Below are positions 26,782 through 38,400 of a stretch of 64,000 nucleotides of DNA, piece by piece (the stretch's first letter is position 1; the number at the start of each line of letters is the position of its first letter). The notes under the pieces are model-generated. The model saw only the letters and a program-made list of their open reading frames with translations, searched no databases and was not told the origin of the DNA. The stretch is from Daphnia carinata (Eukaryota; Arthropoda; Branchiopoda; Diplostraca; Daphniidae). A program made the position numbers and the translations under genes. The stretch spans positions 5,550,424 through 5,614,423 of the forward strand of contig NC_081334.1 in the NCBI RefSeq assembly GCF_022539665.2, written 5' to 3'.

Positions 26782-28913
26782 ATGTTTTTCGAAAAACATG
26801 CCACCTTTATTGCCAGTGACAGCACGATACCATTACTGTGTCAATCATCAACCTGCAATCCGAAAAGACAAATCGCAGCACCTGTGACCCCCGTTAGAAA
26901 TGAAAACTTCAAACCGATCTCGTAAATATGTGAACCCACCAAATTTTCAGTTGATGGCTAATGCAAAATTATTTGAAAAGAAATTGGGAGACGATGCTTC
27001 ATTTGCTGAAGGGAAATATTGGTACAGGCCTATTCGCTATGCCAGGTATTATCATACTGACAAGTTTTAATCAAGACAACATGTGAAAATGGCACAACAT
27101 TTTTTCATTCAAAAGGTGCGTTTCAAAATGCCGGATTGTGGACGGGAAGCGTACTAACAATCATTACGGCCTACATATGTACCCACTGTAAAAAAAAACG
27201 AGTCAATTCAATTAAACAGCATCCTAACGTTTTCATCAATTTTCCTAGGCATGCATATTCTGGTACGATTTTACTTGCCTCATTTGGATAACTGATCAAA
27301 ACACGCAAAAAAACGAGTCGTATGTATGGAAAATTCAAAAATTGTTTGTTTCAGGTGACAACAGCTGCCATACTGAAAAAGAGAAAAGGACATGAAGTTT
27401 CCGTTTCATACGCAGACGTGACAGAAACGGCCTTTCAAACAGGATCGCAGCAATTTGTAAAACATGCAAAATTAGCTAGGTTGGTACACCATGGCATCAA
27501 AAAGAGGCGGACAATAGAAACTCAACAAAGTTTTGATTTCACAGGGTCCTGGTGAACCTATTTATCTGCATTACACAGTTGGGATTTTGCTGCGTTTACC
27601 TGGTGTTTGCCAGCACAAATTTGAAGCAGGTAAATCAATTAAAAGCGGAACCCAACGAACGGATAAAAATTACTGATTGAAAGGTTGTCGATTACTACGC
27701 ACCCCACCTACAATGGGACGTCCGGAAATTTATGTGCCTCGTCACAATTCCTCTCATTTTCCTCAATTGGTTACGTGACTTGAAACTCTTGGCGCCTGTT
27801 TCATTACTTGCTAATATCTTGCAGTCAAGTAGCATCGTCATTGTCTTTTACTACATCGCTCGAGACGGTCTGCCCCCCATGGCTTCCACACCAGCTTTCA
27901 ACAACTGGATAGGAGTTTCACTTTTTTTTGGGACGGTCGTTTTCTCGTTCGAAGGCATCGGCCTTATTTTGCCCATTCAAAAAGATATGCGTCATCCGCG
28001 GGATTTCGAGGGCTGGAACGGAATCCTCAACGTAGCAATGGTTCTCGTGACTTGCCTAGCATTAGAGATGGGCTTTTATGGTTCTTTTTCTTGACTATCA
28101 ATAACCGAATCATGTCACTACACGCACCATTACCTCCTTTCTCCTTAGGTTACCTCAAATATGGAGCTGAAATTCAAGGATCCATTACGCTTAATCTCCC
28201 GCAAGATGAAATGTACGCCCCTTTGTTTTTCTCCTTACGGCAAGCAATCACTGTCCATTTAATTACCAAAATTCTCCTCAATTATTACAGATTGGCTCGG
28301 CTGGTGAAAGTTTTTATGGTTTTGGCCATTTTCGGAAGTTATACCATGTATGTAAATTCATTCCGTATTTTCTGTTTAGTGTGTAACTATAGGAAAACTT
28401 TGATAAATTAATAGGCAATTTTACGTTCCCATTCCAATATTATGGCCCGTGTTGGAGAAGAAAATAGAAACATTCAACAAGCATCCGCTAGTATCTGAAC
28501 TGGTGTTTAGAACTTTATTGGTTTTGCTTACTCGTAAGTAGAGCAAAACAAATAAAATAATATCAATCAAAATTAATAAAGAATTTCAGAATTTGCCTCA
28601 AATTCTACTCATTCATTTACAGTCTGTCTGGCTGCTGCAATTCCCAAAATTGATCTGTACATCTCGCTTGTTGGAGCAATGACTGGCTCATTATTGGTAA
28701 AGACGTTTAGCCCAACAATCGCACAAATCTACAAACTCATGATTTGGACAACAGGCCTTAATCTTTCCGCCGATATTGGAGATTGTAACTCGCTGGCCTG
28801 GTGTTAGCAAAATGGTTATTGTCAAGAATTTCCTGATTGTAATTTTTGGTTTGACTGGCTTTACATCTGGTACATACGCCTCCATCAAGCAAATTTTATC
28901 TGCTACCACATGA
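26782..28913 (+). CDS. SLC36/PAT-type transporter, tandem copy 3, with an extra intron
   Basis: Twelve exons (26782-26921, 26981-27045, 27116-27187, 27249-27262, 27355-27479, 27545-27629, 27684-28080, 28149-28212, 28291-28347, 28415-28533, 28623-28696, 28755-28913) give 456 aa in frame. The start is inferred: its tail, unlike the other copies, is not acidic (begins MFFEKHATF) but ends KPIS at the same splice position. TM1 reads HLLKGNIGTGLFAMP and is then split by a 70-bp intron absent from copies 1, 2 and 4. Core signatures are kept: FEGIGLILPIQKDMRHP, GSITLNLPQDE, AAAIPKIDLYISLVGAM. Sequence is more diverged than between copies 1 and 2, so substrate range may differ. aataaa at 29015-29020. 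Confidence 0.88.
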
Positions 28914-29530
28914 TTTGATTCCACTCTGTTACTCATTAGTCAAGGCAAGTCAAGTTTTCATATTGGTTCAAAATGCACCAGGTGCTTCAAAAAAGATTGA
29001 ATCATTAAGCTACAAATAAACTTTTATCCAAAAGGATTTCAAATGTGTGGATTGCAAATATTCGTAACGGTCAAAACAAATTTCACTTCCGTAGCTATAT
29101 CTTTTGTGGGTACAAGTGGGGCGCACCAGAAAAATATTTATTATTTTTAGGAAGCGGATTATCGATATCCTGTTGAAACTTCGAAAGCCCCTCCACATAT
29201 TTTCCTGAAAAAAAAACAATAACTATTATTTACGCCCTACGTCGCCAGATGCCCTATCGCATCAAAACAATGTCGAACTGTCAAGTAACCAAAACCCAGT
29301 AACTTCTCATTTACAAAGTGCATGAGTAACAGTTCAAAATGCAACTCATTTTTGGTAGTCGAATTTCAAGTTAGGCAAGCAAATAACTCCATTCAATCTT
29401 TGTGCAAATTGTAAAAATCCCCGGCAAAATTTTACGGCTCCCGTGTACTGTTAAAGCCCAGTAGTTCGATACTTGCTGCAATTTTTTTCAGTCATACATT
29501 TTTTTACAAAAGAAAACGAAAAAAACGAAA
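28914..29530. other. Intergenic, SLC36 copy 3 to copy 4
   Basis: The copy 3 poly(A) signal aataaa lies at 29015-29020; the rest is AT-rich upstream sequence of copy 4. No exon seen. Confidence 0.5.
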
Positions 29531-31826
29531 ATGAATCGTGGGTCACAAGAAAGCCTCCATTCTCAAGAAAAACAGCCACTTCTTCAACAATCGTCTCCTG
29601 AACGCACATCGGTGACAGAACCTCTGGTTTGCTTCAGCATTAAGTATTACTACATAGCAATAACCATCTCAAGAAGCCCTACTAACCATTAAATAAAGTG
29701 TTCGAGAAACAGGAGAAGAAGAGATCGTCGGCACGGTGGAGGATTCTGAAGCTACATGTCAAAGCAACATTGGTAATGAAGCCACATATCAAAACGAAAC
29801 GTCAGAACAAAAACTATTACCTCTAGAATCCCCTCAAGCACACAGACCGATTTCGTGAGTATTAGCCTATTTCCCCTATTACAAAATGTTTCTTTCAATC
29901 CAATGTGTCACTCAACAGAAACTGTGAAACAATGGTCCATTTACTCAAAGGCAACATTGGCACAGGAATATTTGCCATGCCAGATGCATTTAAAAATGCT
30001 GGATTGCTGGTTGGTTCAATCGGAGTACCTATCATGGCTCTTATCTGTGTACACTGTAAGTTTCACCGCTCCATTAAAATTGTTTAGTCACTCATAATAT
30101 CAACAAGCCTGACTTTTCTCTATTTTCAAACAATTCACAAAAAAATCTTTCCTTTTCTTATTTTCTAGGCATGCACATCTTGGTAAAAAGAAATTAATAT
30201 TTATCCAACAGTGTTAACGTGGAGCAATAATAATTTTTCTTTTCCAATATGTGTAGGTGAAATGTGCAGCAGTCATGAAAAGAAGGAAAGGCGATCACTT
30301 CATGGACTATGCAGACGTAGTAGAAACTGCTTGTCAAACAGGGCCAGCCAAGCTCGTTCCGTACAGTGATTTTGGCAGGTAAAAACAAATAGCTAAGTTA
30401 CAGAGAAAAGGTAACTTTTTTTTTAACGCAAAAAATTTTGTTTAAAATTTTTAAAAATAGGAAGCTAATCAATCTCTTCCTGTGCATTACACAATTTGGC
30501 TTTTGCTGTGTGTACATTGTTTTTGCAGCCACCAATTTTGAACAGGTAAAAGCTTAGCTATTTGTTATACCACATCTTCAATTGTTTTTAACTGGCGCTT
30601 TTCCCTTCAAGGTGGTTGCCCATTATTTTCCTAATGCCGCCCTGGATATTCGATCTTACATGGCTATTATGATGGTCGTTTTGATCCCACTCTGTTGGAT
30701 TCGCAAATTAAAATATCTCTCGCCCGTTTCACTCCTTGCAAACATTCTACAAACAAGTAGCCTAGTCCTCATCTTCTACTACATTCTTCAAGATTTACCC
30801 AACGTCTCATCACGCCCTGCATTTGGCTCGTGGAAAACCCTCCCTCTTTAGTAGATAAAGACACGCTCTTTTCAAAATGAAGCAAATCTCTAAATTGTGA
30901 TTATTACTTTACAGTTTTGGCACAGCCGTGTTCGCCTTTGAGGGAATATCGTTGGTTTTGCCATTACAAAAAGACATGAGGACGCCAAAACAATTCGAGG
31001 GACTAACGGGAGTTCTGAACACCGGAATGGTTACAGTATCAGTCCTCTACTTCGCTGTCGGCTTTTACGGTTATCTCAAGTATGGCGAAGTCGTCAAAGG
31101 ATCCATTACCCTCAATCTTCCATCAGAGGACTTGTAAGGCAATTGCGAACAAATACGATGTACAATTTGATATAAAATAATTTTTCTTTAGATTGGCGCA
31201 ATTGGTGAAACTGATGGTAAATTAAAAGAAAAAGGCCAGATGAACAACAAAAGGAAAAACAAAATTGCTGATACAATTTTTCTTCTTTAGATGGTTTTTG
31301 CCATTCTCGGAAGTTATGCAGTACAGTTTTACGTCCCGATGGAAATCATTTGGCCAAGCCTCTCCACGTACTTCCAAAATGGTCCAAATCAACTCATTGC
31401 CGAGTATACATTCAGGACCATTTTAGTAGTAATAACTTGTAAGGAATTTTTTGTTCTTTAGAAAAGATAATCAAACGCAAATCAAAAGAATTTAATTTTT
31501 TTTCAATTGTGTTTGGGAACAGTTTGCCTAGCGGCTGCCATTCCAAAACTGGATCTCTTCATATCGTTGGTGGGAGCATTTAGCAGTTCGTTTTTGGTAA
31601 CAGAATTAATTGATTCAAGTTTCTCTTTTCAAGTACCTTACAAGAATTGATTATCACCCGACAGGCTCTAATCTTTCCTCCCATTCTGGAACTGATCACC
31701 TATTGGCCGAACGTTGGAAAGTGGACCTTGGCCAAAAACGCTTTGATCATCGTCTTCGGAATCATCGGGTTTCTAGCCGGGACCTATGCCAGTATCGAGT
31801 CTTTAGTGAACGCTTTCTCCACATAA
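29531..31826 (+). CDS. SLC36/PAT-type transporter, tandem copy 4, with rearranged introns
   Basis: Twelve exons (29531-29643, 29699-29854, 29919-30055, 30169-30182, 30257-30378, 30461-30545, 30612-30850, 30915-31133, 31192-31216, 31291-31438, 31523-31596, 31665-31826) give 497 aa. The start context is good (cgaaaATGA). The N-terminal tail is the longest of the four copies, split by an intron, and ends HRPIS. TM1 is HLLKGNIGTGIFAMPDAF. Relative to copies 1-3 it lacks the introns at GFYG/YL and before QFYV, and has two of its own, within LPLY/FGTA and within KLM/MVFA. Signature GISLVLPLQKDMRTP and AAAIPKLDLFISLVGAF are intact, so it should be a working symporter. aataaa at about 31979-31984. 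Confidence 0.9.
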
Positions 31827-32043
31827 TTTAGACTCCTGGCGCTCCTTTCTATCTCATTCTCGGTGTCCTAATTGCCTTGTTGTATCCTTCCTCAATGTGC
31901 TTAGCATGACTTTTAGACGCGTCCGGCCCTTTTAACTGCCTCGATTTGATCAGTGAAAGCGGTTTGTATATCCATATCAATAAATATCGTCGGTGGTATT
32001 TTCAGTTTTAAACTAACATTATTGTTGTAGTGAGTGAGACGTA

Positions 32044-32911
32044 ATGGCTTTGCCATCCGTTTCACTGCTAATGGAGAGTGAAGAAAAACATTGTCCTACC
32101 TTAAATTCTGACGTTCGCATCGAACCGGCTGACGTGCATCTAGGTGATGACGTTTACGTTCCCTCTTGGAGTAAGCTTGTCCCCGAGCAGCCACAAGAAT
32201 GCACCTCCTCTAATGCGTGCCCTGTGCCAGTTGTCTGTAATGAAGCAAAAGCAGTAAAGAAGGTATTACGAATAAGCTCCTCAATTCAAAGTTTGCCAGG
32301 ATTAACTGTATCACATTACAATACTTTTTAGACACCCTCGAAACAGCATGAAACATATTGGAATCATAACTGAGAAACAACACAGTACAACGAACATGCA
32401 CTTCTGAAAGTTTTGCCTCTAAACACAACAGACATTTCCCTTGGCACTCTCTTCAGCCATGCATCGGTCTGTTTGGCTGCAGTTGGCTTGCTCTGGTATT
32501 AAAAACTCCACCAAACCCAAGGTCAGCATACAGAGTCTATTTTTCACACCTTACGTTATCACCCATATCACACATTTTTCTAGGTAAACACGAGTTCGGC
32601 ATAAACCACGTGTTTGATATACATTTCACGGTTTATGAGCAATTTTCTGTTGACTCTGTCGTTCATTTATGGCACAATTAACCTTGTTTCTGGCAAAAAT
32701 AGATACTTACGCGTTGCAGAAAAACAAAGTAGGTCGGTTCGCCTCAAAAGCTGTAAAAACTGGAGGGAGAGGAATTCCCATCTGCCATGATACACTACGA
32801 CCCTCTACTGCGTTTACCAGCGTGCACAGTGAGAATGAGTCATCAGAGGAAACCGAAAGTTTATGGCCAACAGTTTGCGCGCCCAAACTCACAGTGCAGA
32901 CGACTCAATAA
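32044..32911 (+). CDS. Unrecognised protein, 166 aa (modelled in three exons)
   Basis: I do not recognise this gene. The preferred model is 32044-32262, 32432-32521, 32720-32911; all junctions are phase 0 and GT-AG, and the total is 501 nt. The first exon is acidic and cysteine-containing (GDDVYVPSWSKLVPEQPQEC). The middle one has a short hydrophobic patch (HRSVWLQLACSGIK), and the last is basic, then serine/glutamate-rich (SENESSEETESLW). A stronger-looking acceptor at about 32331 (ctttttag) would instead join exon 1 to a frame that hits TGA after 13 codons and then stays open through TDISLGTLFSHASVCLAAVG, a possible membrane anchor. So either the gene makes an 88-aa short form, or the TGA is read through or spliced out. 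aataaa at 33013-33018. Function unknown. Confidence 0.42.
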
Positions 32912-32961
32912 GCAACGTTGTCTTGTTTTCTTATAAAAACATGAATCGAGCGAGTCACGTT

Positions 32962-33096
32962 TTATTTCGAGTTCCGCATTCTCTTGGCTCGTTGTTGCCA
33001 CCTGTGAAACGTAATAAAATAATATGTAAATAGAATCGCAGGAAAAACCAGATTTGCCCATTGTTCACGGCGAACGTGTGTGGATTCAGGTGTCAT
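32962..33096 (-). CDS. 44-aa single-pass membrane micropeptide (candidate smORF)
   Basis: One uninterrupted minus-strand frame starts at an ATG in fair context (tcagccATGA) and ends in TAA. It encodes a polar N-terminus (MTPESTHVRREQ), one hydrophobic span (WANLVFPAILFTYYFITF) and a strongly basic tail (HRWQQRAKRMRNSK). That layout is typical of small mitochondrial inner-membrane or ER micropeptides with the positive end in the matrix or cytosol. I could not match it to a named family such as the small respiratory-chain subunits. Its stop lies 50 bp from the stop of the convergent unrecognised gene. The composition is not low-complexity, unlike most chance frames nearby. Coding status needs conservation or ribosome-profiling evidence. 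Confidence 0.4.
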   Translation of the reverse strand: MTPESTHVRREQWANLVFPAILFTYYFITFHRWQQRAKRMRNSK

Positions 33097-35407
33097 GGCT
33101 GACAACAGAAAGTGGCATTTATTTCTCAGAACAGGTGCATCACTATTCCTTGCATGTTCACACCTTTCTTTTGTACGATGAATTATGAATAAGTTTCTTA
33201 GATGAACACTGATACAAATTGTATAGACACGACAATTGTATTATTACAATGTACCCGCCACACACACACAAGTTTTCCTTTTTTTTGTTTTTTGTTTTTT
33301 TTTTTCAGGTCAAGAGAAATACAAAGCGGTTCAATGAAATTACAATAACGCACTGCATATCGCCGCACACACACACACACTCATTAAAAATAAATGAAAT
33401 CGCTGACGTGCCGTATTTCGAATCGATCGTGCCGCACCTTAAAATAGCGAAGCAGGTCAAGACGTACCTATAGACACGTGTACGGGCGCGTTAAACGCGA
33501 ACCCTTACCACCCGAAAACCACCAGCCCAAATGACATCATTGCTGAGCATCCACGTTCAATGTGTGTCTTTTCAATTCAGATCGATACCAATGGGGAAGG
33601 GCGCAAAAATGGAAGGGAAATAAAATTTCTGAATAGCGGCAAATAACAACTGTTTTTTTTTTTTGTAAATTGGGGGAGTTTAGTATTGAACGGAGCGGGA
33701 CATTTGTGTGATGGGATGGGGGGGGGCTCTTGGCACGAACCATCATCGTGTCGCGTGATGCAGTGATGAAGACGGGATCAGAATTGAGATCTCCATTTCT
33801 TTGTTCGCCATTTTTGAATAATTGAAGTGCGGAGAGGGATTTTTTTTTTTTTCATTTTTCTTTGTTAAAATGTCTGGGTTATGGAGTAGGTCAAATTGAG
33901 TGTAACTAGCCTTCTCCCTGTTTTGGTTTCTCGATTTCAAACAAAATGAAGAAAAGAAAAAAAAAGACATAGAAAACTGGGATTCGTCTTGGATGATGAA
34001 ATGGGATTGGTGGTTGATTAAAAGGGTCACAATAACAAAATTGAAATGGTGGGGCTGGCGGGCAAAATTAAGGCATTGTTTCACACCATGACATGCAATG
34101 GACATTCGCTCTGAAATAACTTAAGTATATAGCGCAAACATGATACCCGAATATGTATAATGTATATAGATAACAGCACGTTAGCGTTTCCCTTTGTGGT
34201 GACCATCACCTGTTTTGTCGAAGGTACAGTACAAAAACAAATTGAACATTTTATATATACTTTTTTTTTTTTTTGAAATTTTCCTCTCTTCGGTTTCTCT
34301 TCTAGCACTTCGAAAATGCGACAATCAGGGAAATTAACAATATTACATCATCTTCATTTTTTTTTTTAATTTTCTTTTTTTTCTATTTCGTAATTAATGG
34401 TTTTAATGGAGGGACAGGTGAAAAAAAACGCTATGTAGAATATAAACATTGAACTCTTCGAGGCACTCTCTCTTTCTCTCCTCCTCGCCATCCCTTAGTC
34501 CTTTGCCTAAGTCATCTTTTTCATTTCACACAACAATATGACATTGCACGCTGAATCACGAAATTCACGCAATCACCGATAGTAGCTCGAACTAAACTGT
34601 TGTCGTATTTTTCCTATCCTCGAGGTGTTTTGTGGGGGATGGAGGGGATTGGTATAAATTACACACGCAACGATGATGATCAGATTACGATTTTTTTGTA
34701 ACTCGTTATAAATAACTAAACAAAAAAAAAAAATTTTTTTTTTTTTTTTTTCAATATTATATAATACACTTATACTGAATTGAGCCCCTCTCCTTTCTTT
34801 CGGCTTAGTGGGGACACACTGTAAACGAACCTTCCAATCTGCATTTCAATTTTTTAAATCGCTCTTGGGTTTTATCGTTCCAACTAACGCGCGCACAATC
34901 ATCACAGTTGAGGTTCCGACACACACAGTGAACTACTAAAATAAAATTTCCCCCCCAAAAATAACTCCTGAAAACAAAAAAAAACAAAGTCGGGCCTTTG
35001 AAAGAAAACAATTGAAAGGGATACAAGAAGGAAGAAATCGAGATGAAAGAAAATCGGATCATTTCCTCGAATTCAAACGTTATTGTTTTCAAAAAAGAAG
35101 AGGCCGGTGGATTTGTTTTGTTTGCTTTTTGTTGTCGTGAAGAAGAAGAGAACCGATCAAAAAGGCACTTGGACAAAAAATGGGGTAAAGAAAGGGGGGG
35201 GGGGGGGGACGAGGAGCAGAGAATTGAGGAGGGTAGACATCCTCCACCAATGTTGTTGTCCTTTCCTTCTCAGCGACCTGGTCGCACGGAGGCAGGCATC
35301 CATCCGTTTCACACTTTTACGCAGGGATGAACGAAGATGAGCAAAAGGAAAAGAGGGGAAAGAATTTTGGATTTCCTTCTTCTGATTTTTGTTGTAGAAG
35401 TTCTTCC
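33097..35407. other. Probable E74 3' UTR and intergenic sequence
   Basis: The stretch is downstream of the E74 stop codon on the minus strand. Much of it is probably 3' UTR, but no clear minus-strand aataaa was fixed. It contains CA-rich tracts at about 33258-33270 and 33364-33381, poly-T/A runs (for example around 34720-34752) and a poly-G run near 35196-35208. No plus-strand exon supported. Confidence 0.45.
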
Positions 35408-38400
35408 TTAGGCTCCCGTACAATCGATTTCGACAATGTCTTTGGGTACATCGACGAACTGATAGACGAGTCGTTGGCCGTCCACTTTAGCCAAAATGCC
35501 ACGTTGGTAGTAATACCTGTCAATGAAAAAAGGAAAAAAGGAAAAAAAAGGGCACCGTATTGTTATTGATCGATGGTCTATACGTTTGACATTTGCTTGT
35601 TTCGACATCGAATCCACTGAGATTTGTGTATCGACTTGACAAGGTAAAAAAAAATGAAGCGTATCGGCTTTCGGAAAAATCGAAAAAAAAAATTGGAACG
35701 TACCTCAATGCTCGACCCATCGTTTCGTAGTTCATGTCGGGCTTGTTCTTGTGAAGACCCCATAGCCTGGAAACGGCTTTAGAGTCGACCAGCTTAAAAA
35801 CTCCTTTCTCTCGGTTGGTCCACTTGATGTAGCGGGGACAACAGTCCTTGTCTTGGAGCAGCTTCAGCAAAAACTCCCACAAGTATGTCGTTGATCCAGC
35901 TACACACAAATCAAACCCCAAGCAATAAAAAATAAAAGGTGTTAGAGCGTTGGTAAAAAATAAAAAATAAATCCGTCTATTAAAAAAAAAAAAAAAAAAA
36001 ATGTAAATATACCTTCTCTGTTTTTCCTCTTGCCGGATGGGCATCCATCGGGACCGTCTGGATTACGTTGCTTCTTCATCTTCTTCCGCCTGTGAGGCGA
36101 TTCGAGTCCCGATTGACCGGAATAGCCTCCGCCAACACCGACACCTCCGCCCAAGTTGTAGAGCTCGGAGAAGTAATTGTCTTCGCCACCACTGGGGCTT
36201 CCGCCGCCGCTGGAAATGGGACTGGCCGTCGAAGGCGCTTGAATGACCGAAGTCGGAACGCTGGGCACGTTGCCTCCGCTGGCCGACGGCGATCCGGACA
36301 GCAAGGCCACCATGGCCGACGACGGGCCGGCCGGATTGTGATGATGGTGGAACTGATGGTGTTGGTGCAGATGATGGTGGTGGTGAGCGTTGCCCGGCGA
36401 TCCCGGAATCAAATGCAGCGGCGGATGTCCCACGGCGGAAGCGGATCCGCCTCCAACGCGTGAATGCAGCAAGCCATTGCTGTTGCTGTACAACTGTTGT
36501 TGCTGTTGTTGTTGCTGCTGTTGTTGCTGCTGCTGATGCTGCTGCTGCTGGGAATGGATGGCGTAAGACGAGGGCGGATGAGCCGACAAGGGCGTCGACG
36601 GCGGGTGGAAATTGTCGAAACCGTCGCTGACAGCTGCGCGCCGAAAAGCCAAAAAAAAAAAAAGGGACAAAATAGAAAATAAACAGATCGTTAGATAGAA
36701 AGTCGGAAAGAGTTTGCCAAGTTTTTTTTTTCAACTTGGAGAGGACATATGCAACCAGTTAACTCGTTTCCAACTACCATTAAAAGAACACGGAGCGATT
36801 TCGAATTCCGGCACCTCATCAAAAGGCAAAAAAATGGGTGTTTATTTATTTATTTTTTTTCTTTATGACGAAACGACCAATCAGGACGAACAAAAACCAA
36901 ATGAGTTTCCTGGACAAACGCAGATTACATCTCCCCCCCTCGTATTTTTGATTTGAAATGCCGACGTTGAACGTTCCTGTTTTCCGCTTCGCATTTTGAT
37001 TTTGTCTAGTAATTCATTTTTGATTAAAAACGTCCCATATTTGGATTTTTGAAGGGGCTCTACTTTTTCATTCAATTTCTTTTTTTTTTTTTTTTTTTAT
37101 TACCACCTTCAACTTGACAAATAAAAAGTGAAAATTTATCGTTGGGGAACTATGGACAAATGCCTCGAAGTCCGTCTGTTTTCTTTAGACGGAGACAGTT
37201 CAAGGTTGTGATTGTCGGATACATTTCGTAATGGGCCCCTATTTGCTCAATAGCAGAAAGAGATTCAATGAAAAGACCAACGCAAGACTCGAAATAATGA
37301 AATGAATTAAAAGTGAAGTAAACTGCGCTGCTGTGTCTGCAACAGTGTACGTTTAAAAATAGGTAATGCAACTTTCTCTGCTCGTCAATCGGATGGCGGC
37401 AGCAACAAGAAAGAAAGTGAACCGAGGAGGAGGACAGGCCGGGGGAAGGGGTTAATTGGGAAAACAGATAATAGGAAGTGATGAAGAAAGCCAGGAAATC
37501 AGATGCATAAGGCACAACCCAGCCAAGACATTAAAGGCGAACGCGAAAAAGATGTGAAAACAACACAGAAAATTAGAAAGTCAAAAATAAAATAAAAATA
37601 AGAAAGAAAGAAGAAGACGGGCGAAAGGAAATGAGTTCCCAGAAAGTTAGGTAAAGGGGGAAGACCCAAGAAGAAGAAAAAAAAAAATCATTTCCGCTGT
37701 CGAGAAAGTGGAAAACTGCAAGCCTCACTTCCTTTTTTTTTTTTCGTTGAGTTGTCTCTTCACTTTCTTCAAAACTGCTAGACTTTTTTTTCTTCTTCTT
37801 CTTCTTCCTTCTCGGGTAATAATAAATAAATAAATAAATAAATATATGCTTCCTTTTCCACTTTTCTTTTTTTCTACCGGTTCAATGACTAGACATAGAC
37901 AGGAAGCCAAAAACCGCCCACATCTTTTTTTTTTTGTGTGTTGAAAAATCTTCCAAGATAATCAACCATCCAAAACGCGAACAGCAAAGAATCTCTTTCG
38001 TCGTCCCACTTGTGTGTGTGTGTATATATATAGATACAAAATAGGTGTGCGCACTGCCGGAGGTAATAATAAGAAGGAAACCCCCCCCCCCCCAAAGTCC
38101 AAATCATTCGTTTGACAGTGACGCAAACACGTTTAAAACGCACGACACATTTGATGTGATTCCATGTGTTTTACGATTTGAAAAAAAAAAAGGGCAGAAG
38201 GAAGAAATGAGGGCGTTTTTTTTTTTTTTTTAGCCTATAACTTTATGTGTTCTTATTTTATAAATAACAAGCCAAAGAGGAAAAAGAAGAAGGAGAGACT
38301 CCTAACGACATGTTTTGTTCATCGTGAAACGGTCGGAAGAGTTGGGTGGGGGTGTCATCTCTTCCTTTAGCACATAACCATTTTCTCTTGAGGCAATAAC

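Noticed and set aside
32590-32680. Plus-strand frame reading GKHEFGINHVFDIHF after an AG acceptor
   Set aside because: It does not join any neighbouring exon in phase and ends in TAA; it falls within an intron of the preferred model.
33046-33138. Plus-strand exon-like frame reading VHGERVWIQVSW
   Set aside because: It is antisense to the 44-aa minus smORF, which has a complete start and stop and a more natural composition.
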